This document shows positions 24,650-29,274 of a stretch of DNA of 29,274 bases, in pieces. The stretch lies in the NCBI GenBank assembly GCA_964549105.1, contig CAZJTZ010000035.1, positions 1 to 29,274 on the forward strand, given 5' to 3'. A model generated the notes under the pieces. That model did not search any database. It was not told the origin of the DNA and worked only from the letters and a program-made list of their open reading frames with translations. Position 1 is the stretch's first letter. Every line of letters starts with the position of its first letter. This DNA comes from Hydrogenedens sp964549105 (GTDB taxonomy: Bacteria > Hydrogenedentota > Hydrogenedentia > Hydrogenedentales > Hydrogenedentaceae). The position numbers were made by a program, and so were the translations under genes.

Positions 24650-27600
24650 TGTTGCAGTGGTTGCCACTATATTGCTTACAGTGTTTATTATCTGCTCCTT
24701 TTATTTGCTGCATTACCTATTTTTTTATGGATATTATCCACTTAGATTCCTGTCTTTTGACGGATATTATGCAATTTGCTTATTCTTTTCGGTTCTTACT
24801 TCTTTCTTATTGTTGTTATATAACACGAATTTGGGTCAATTAAAAAGTGGGTTCTCACGCCGTATTTTACAATTGCCTGTGCCTACTTATTTGCCGGTTC
24901 TAATCTCATTGGGGACAAGATTACTCCTCTTATTAGCACAGACAGTAATAGTTCGATTTGTTTTCTTCACCTTTGTAATAAGAAAACCATTAGAGTTTTC
25001 GTCCATTTTTGAATTCTTTTCTGTTTACCGGAAAGCAATTAATGATATTTATTTAGCGAATGGGCATACTTTCAGTTCTGTAATTCTCATGGACGGGTTT
25101 ATATATCTAACATTTCAGACGGTAAGTTGGCTACTTGACTTATCTACTCCTTTCACATGGGTTGTGTTTATCTATACATCTGTGCTTGTTGCTTTTGGAT
25201 ATACCGTTGACGCTACTTTCTACAATCTGACTTTAACCCGAGCAGTGTATAGTTTTATTTCTGCTCATCAAATTATTACGCTGGTTCTACTATTTATTAT
25301 CTGCTACTTTATCAATTTACAAATTGTCAAGGGGATTAGGCACAATTTACTGTCAAGTTATAAGCAGACTGGATTCTCTTTAATGTTTAGACCTCGACCT
25401 AAACAGCGAGAAGAATCACCCTTGCTATTTGAACGATTTCCTAATAGATATATAGCTCAATTATGGTTCGAGATAAAACAGAATCGAGGTTTCGTTTTAC
25501 CGAAATGGACATTCTTATTATGGATTTTAGGTGTGGTGATACTAATAGCCTCAGACATGTATCTATTTGGTTATTTTCCACGGGTAAACTCTTTTCATGT
25601 TTGGGTTACATTTCCACAACTTGCTTTGTTGGTTTCAGGGATAGTCTGGTATTTACGCATTGCGAGACCCGTTTATAAAGAGACCTCACACAAAACAGAT
25701 TTATCTTCATTGCTGCCTACAACTAATATTGAACGAATAAACTCTTACACACTCTATTTCTCCATAAACCTCTTGTTAGCGATGGTGCTTATATGGATAA
25801 TTCAATTTACAGGTTTATATGTGGGATATAGGATTCATCTGTCTGGCAACTTTGAAGCAATACGAAGCGTATTGACTGTGAATGCAGCAGATTTTGATAG
25901 GTTCTATCCTAATTATATATGGGATATAGTTTTCTTTGCTGCGGGTTGGGTAGTCTTCACGGGAGGTCTGGTCTGGCTACTTGTCTCGTATCCCGGGTAT
26001 GTAATTTTTCTGATTGCCCTTGTCCCTATTCTTATAACCGATTATTCTAACTTTCAATTATTACCACATATAAGAAATACGATCTATAATACTGCGGATA
26101 ATATTATACAGTGGTTAAACTTTGTCTTCTTATGTATTATTAATTTACTGCCTGGATGGTCAAAGGATATACCAGGTAGTATTGCTTGCGGAGGAGCACA
26201 AACCTCTTTTTATCTTATTCTTCTAATTACTTACCTATACATAGCTATTTGTTGTTATTTCGTTTTTATGTCTATTGTATATATGTTCCTTGCTATCTAC
26301 AATCGAATCATTAAGCCAAAGGTGATTTTGCTTCTTCTGGCGATACTCGTCCTTGTATTTATCTGCTTGTTTCCATACTGGTATGCCCAGGATTTACAAC
26401 CCACTGTTCTATACCCCACACTTCTTTTCCTGACCTTCTTAATTTCTATGTATTGGCTCAGACTTGTAATAAAATCTTATGGGTTAAGCCTTCGTAAACC
26501 TGTTCGTCTATATTGTTCGTGTATATCCTCTCCGTATGAGATACCTACATATCAGATATTGCTATCTCATATTTTTATAATTATCATTGCCCTTCTTCTG
26601 TTAGGTGTTCGATTTCATTCTGCCCACAATCATGAGCGGATAACTGCATATCTCAAAGAGAAAAACTTACCTACAACTCTATATGAATTTAAAAATATGG
26701 GAAAAAATGTCCCAGATGAAGAAAATTTAGCCTTGAAATATTTAGAACTACAAAAAATTTATAAACTCTCTCAGACAAGCATAGAGCCACAGGTTCCTCG
26801 GTGTATACGCTATCCGGAGAAGGGAAAACAAATATCAGAGGAAGAACTCAGATTGATAGAAGAAATAAGAATGGCTTATAAAAAATTTGCTTCTTACATA
26901 AATGAATTAAATATACCTAAAAAATGTATTGCTTTACCCGGATTATATAATTTCTCTGAAAATTTACAATATGACGAGCCATTCCCGGAGATTTACTATA
27001 AGTCATTAAAAACTTATTACGACACCTGTGGAAAATATTTTACTCAATCCTTAAAAGATATATCTAAACTAAATTTGACAAAATCATGCTACGGTAAAAA
27101 TATTTTTAAAAAAGAATATATGTTAGATTTTTCATATTACAATGCAATAGAAAGAATAGAGACTTTATCGCAGATTTTAATATCGGAAGGACTTCTCTAT
27201 GCCATTGATGAGAATTATCCTGAAATGCTTGAATCTTTCAGGGCAAACTTAACACTTTATAAATCTTTCCAAAATGAATATCGTTATTCACTTAATGAAT
27301 ATAGTTTTGAATGCTTTTATAAAACTATGTATGTAATTGGTTGGATTTTGAATCATAAGGTTTTGCCCGAAGAAGTCAGAATAGAACTTGCAAATCTTAT
27401 AGAACAATATAGCCCTGGAACAGGTTCAGACGCACCATTATATAAAGGTTTATTAAATACCACAATTACAATTGTTGATAAATATTCAACTCCAAACGGA
27501 TTCATAGAAGAATATTTTACAAAGCATTGGAGACCCTGGGACCCTATCAGCCAATTTGTTGAATCATTCCATAGAGGCCGAATATTTGAGGTCTGGTTTT

Positions 27601-28310
27601 CTTTTATAGATTTACTTATCCCCCGCAGTTTAGCCCAAACAGAAGAGATGTTAAACTATTTCGTTCTATCAGAATATTTCGATAAAATATTAAATGAAGA
27701 AAGAATAGGTATAAAAGACCTCGTTAAATATCACAATTATTTTTATAATATATTTAATTGGATTCTTGGTAAACATTTTACTCGCACTTCTCCTGATTTC
27801 TATGCTTCATATTTAGATAAGAGTTTCATTGAGCAGTTATTTTATGTAGATAATGATTTTTTAAATATAACATATTACACCAATAGCGACCTGAAAAGTT
27901 TCGCTAATCAGGAATTATGGAAATATGCTTCTATTAAAAATTTTCAAACCTGCTTTGCTATTGAGCAATTCCTTGCTACACAACAGAGACTTCCAGAAGA
28001 CCTGTTAGAATTAGTCCCAATTTATATTTCCTCAATTCCACTCGACACCTTCAGTCCAAATAAAACCATAACTTATAAAAAGACTGAGGATGGTGGTTAC
28101 AAGGTTTATAGTGTGGGTTTAAACATGGTTAACAATGATGGAGCTATGCCAGAACAATATAAGAGTAACCCCCATGAATATATGGATTATTACATTTATA
28201 GCGTTGGTGATTATGTCCTTCCAATTTCTTCATTAGAAAAACGACAGCAACCCGATGTCTCTAATGAAGTAATACCCGAATGCATTCGTAAAGAGATGGA
28301 GGAAGAATAG
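24597..28310 (+). CDS. giant ABC-2-like permease with C-terminal soluble domain, paralog 2
   Basis: 1237 aa with the same architecture as paralog 1: MKLNSPWKALLWEEMCVA start, a multi-spanning part to about residue 675 (last helix about 656-674), then a soluble part. Shared landmarks are SRRILQLPVPTYLPVLIS, NLQIVKGIRHN, FPNRYIAQLWFEI, GVRFHSAHNHERI, a pseudopilin-like stretch from about 1121 (AIEQFLATQQRLPEDLLELV), YKVYSVG, and the tail QPDVSNEVIPEC. AGGAG lies 8 bases before the ATG. There is no second intact ATPase gene, so it presumably uses the single ATPase encoded upstream. The function is inferred from context; no substrate can be named. Confidence 0.75.
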   Translation: MKLNSPWKALLWEEMCVAVAVVATILLTVFIICSFYLLHYLFFYGYYPLRFLSFDGYYAICLFFSVLTSFLLLLYNTNLGQLKSGFSRRILQLPVPTYLPVLISLGTRLLLLLAQTVIVRFVFFTFVIRKPLEFSSIFEFFSVYRKAINDIYLANGHTFSSVILMDGFIYLTFQTVSWLLDLSTPFTWVVFIYTSVLVAFGYTVDATFYNLTLTRAVYSFISAHQIITLVLLFIICYFINLQIVKGIRHNLLSSYKQTGFSLMFRPRPKQREESPLLFERFPNRYIAQLWFEIKQNRGFVLPKWTFLLWILGVVILIASDMYLFGYFPRVNSFHVWVTFPQLALLVSGIVWYLRIARPVYKETSHKTDLSSLLPTTNIERINSYTLYFSINLLLAMVLIWIIQFTGLYVGYRIHLSGNFEAIRSVLTVNAADFDRFYPNYIWDIVFFAAGWVVFTGGLVWLLVSYPGYVIFLIALVPILITDYSNFQLLPHIRNTIYNTADNIIQWLNFVFLCIINLLPGWSKDIPGSIACGGAQTSFYLILLITYLYIAICCYFVFMSIVYMFLAIYNRIIKPKVILLLLAILVLVFICLFPYWYAQDLQPTVLYPTLLFLTFLISMYWLRLVIKSYGLSLRKPVRLYCSCISSPYEIPTYQILLSHIFIIIIALLLLGVRFHSAHNHERITAYLKEKNLPTTLYEFKNMGKNVPDEENLALKYLELQKIYKLSQTSIEPQVPRCIRYPEKGKQISEEELRLIEEIRMAYKKFASYINELNIPKKCIALPGLYNFSENLQYDEPFPEIYYKSLKTYYDTCGKYFTQSLKDISKLNLTKSCYGKNIFKKEYMLDFSYYNAIERIETLSQILISEGLLYAIDENYPEMLESFRANLTLYKSFQNEYRYSLNEYSFECFYKTMYVIGWILNHKVLPEEVRIELANLIEQYSPGTGSDAPLYKGLLNTTITIVDKYSTPNGFIEEYFTKHWRPWDPISQFVESFHRGRIFEVWFSFIDLLIPRSLAQTEEMLNYFVLSEYFDKILNEERIGIKDLVKYHNYFYNIFNWILGKHFTRTSPDFYASYLDKSFIEQLFYVDNDFLNITYYTNSDLKSFANQELWKYASIKNFQTCFAIEQFLATQQRLPEDLLELVPIYISSIPLDTFSPNKTITYKKTEDGGYKVYSVGLNMVNNDGAMPEQYKSNPHEYMDYYIYSVGDYVLPISSLEKRQQPDVSNEVIPECIRKEMEEE

Positions 28311-28391
28311 AGCATGAACTTTTTTCACATATAACAATAGTGATGTTCATTAAGTATATAAAGCAATAAACAATATATCCAGGAGTAAAAA
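28311..28391 (+). other. spacer before paralog 3 with decayed ATPase-end relic
   Basis: The 81-base spacer resembles the region between paralogs 1 and 2: it also begins with ATGAA...TTTTT near the upstream stop and has TATATAAA-GCA before the AGGAG site. Read in the frame that ends CAG GAG TAA it gives NKQYIQE, close to the KQQIQE and KKHVQE ends. A stop codon lies just upstream in this frame. This looks like a more decayed version of the same remnant. Confidence 0.5.
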
Positions 28392-28444
28392 ATGAAACTT
28401 AATTCGCCGTGGAAAGCCCTATTATGGGAAGAATTGTTTGTCGC
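28378..28444 (+). repeat. start-region repeat, copy 3
   Basis: The ribosome-binding site and first 53 coding bases of paralog 3. It differs from copy 1 at six of the 53 coding positions and has a two-base shorter gap between AGGAG and ATG. Just after this, GCAGGCTCAATT is identical to copy 1 but not to copy 2. Confidence 0.85.
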
Positions 28445-29274
28445 AGGCTCAATTATTTTAGCAATTCTAATCTGTATTGGAATTTATCCCTTAATATCCT
28501 TCTTGGGGGATTCTTATCTCCGTTTTGCTTTTACGGAAATTGACATATTTAGTTATGCCATCTCTGCTATAACGGCTTTTTTGATATTTCTAAATATTGG
28601 GAACACAGGGAACATGCAAAATGGATTTTCGCGTCGGGTACTGAGATTGCCTGTTCCTACCTATTTGCCTGTTGCTGTGTCTATGATAACGAGAATGCTT
28701 CTTATTCTGATTCAAGCAATTTTTATACGGGCTCTTTTATTGTCTTTAATCATACATCCTTTGCCTTTACATTTATTTATTGAACATCCCCTTGCTTACT
28801 TTAAAAATTTTGCTGAAATACATGCCCAAAATGGATTTCCTCTTGCCTCAACAATGTGTATACATGGGTCAATATATTTAGTGCTTCAAACTATGAGTTG
28901 GCTTTTTGATTTATCTGTGCCTATCGGAATATTTGTATCACTCCTTGCAGGCATTTTGTTCCTGGTCGCATATATAATGAATCACTCCTTAACTTATATG
29001 GGACAAATATCCCCAATCGCAAGCCTTTTTCAGAGCCACCCCATTGTTATATTACTGATTCTTACTTTAGCAGCCTATTTAATAAACCTAAAAGTTGTTA
29101 AAGCAATTCGTTGTGATACTCTGTCAAAATATAGTCTTGAAAGGTTTATTCCTTTCTATGTAGTGTTATCAAAATCTAAACAAAAATTACCATTATTGTT
29201 TAAGAGATTCTCAAACAGGTATATTGCCCAACTCTGGTTTGAGTTAAAACAGAGTCATGGTTTAATTTTGCCAT
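28392..29274 (+). CDS. giant ABC-2-like permease, paralog 3 (partial, cut by window end)
   Basis: The frame starts at ATG 28392, 6 bases after AGGAG, and stays open for 294 codons to the window edge with no stop. The product begins MKLNSPWKALLWEELFVAGS and contains the paralog landmarks SRRVLRLPVPTYLPVAVS, YLINLKVVKAIR and FSNRYIAQLWFELKQSHG. The visible part is membrane-spanning throughout. Whether it also carries the large soluble C-terminal half cannot be seen here. Confidence 0.8.
   Translation, partial: MKLNSPWKALLWEELFVAGSIILAILICIGIYPLISFLGDSYLRFAFTEIDIFSYAISAITAFLIFLNIGNTGNMQNGFSRRVLRLPVPTYLPVAVSMITRMLLILIQAIFIRALLLSLIIHPLPLHLFIEHPLAYFKNFAEIHAQNGFPLASTMCIHGSIYLVLQTMSWLFDLSVPIGIFVSLLAGILFLVAYIMNHSLTYMGQISPIASLFQSHPIVILLILTLAAYLINLKVVKAIRCDTLSKYSLERFIPFYVVLSKSKQKLPLLFKRFSNRYIAQLWFELKQSHGLILP

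Overview
The window looks like a chromosomal segment of an AT-rich, Gram-negative-type bacterium. The outer-membrane biogenesis genes lptE and bamD imply two membranes. Several features are ones I associate with the Planctomycetes/PVC neighbourhood and Candidatus Hydrogenedentota: a secreted GLUG-repeat protein with a Glu/Gly-rich stalk and a Gly-Cys-Gly-Cys plus membrane-anchor tail, a DUF6599 protein, a BamD that opens its mature part with a W-x-W motif, and ABC permeases starting with an ALLWEE motif and ending in a pseudopilin-like tail. The lineage call is an inference from protein style and not a measurement.

Layout. Positions 1-526 hold the 3' end of a 23S rRNA gene and a complete 5S rRNA gene. 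Facing them on the minus strand are a UDP-N-acetylglucosamine 6-dehydrogenase (wbpA-like) and, just upstream of it, a DUF2400/TIGR02757 protein. A divergent plus-strand gene encodes an HTH-cupin regulator. Next comes a minus-strand cell-envelope and replication set, transcribed bamD > lptE > holA. A plus-strand run with short gaps (6587-12686) encodes a solitary DNA methyltransferase, a secreted WbsX/GH99-like protein, QueE (7-deazaguanine pathway) and a large secreted GH38 alpha-mannosidase. Two minus-strand genes follow: a ferredoxin-fused aldo/keto reductase and the GLUG-repeat surface protein. A plus-strand pair then encodes a DUF6599 protein and an SGNH-hydrolase/TPR protein, followed by a gene-poor stretch with possible mobile-element debris (19098-19481).

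The last 10 kb (19482-29274) is the most unusual part. A consensus sigma70-type promoter with an overlapping inverted repeat drives a YtrA-type GntR repressor gene, an ABC ATPase gene, and then three tandem paralogous genes for very large membrane proteins (1199 aa, 1237 aa, and a third cut by the window edge). Each has an ABC-2-like multi-spanning N-terminal half; the two complete ones have a large soluble C-terminal half ending in a pseudopilin-like segment. The three genes share a nearly identical ribosome-binding site and first 53 coding bases although the rest has diverged. Between the first and second permease genes lies a 22-codon reading frame whose end matches the C-terminus of the ATPase. 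This suggests that an ATPase-plus-permease unit was duplicated and the extra ATPase copies were then lost. Together the genes look like one inducible export or envelope-stress system with one ATPase and at least three alternative large permeases.
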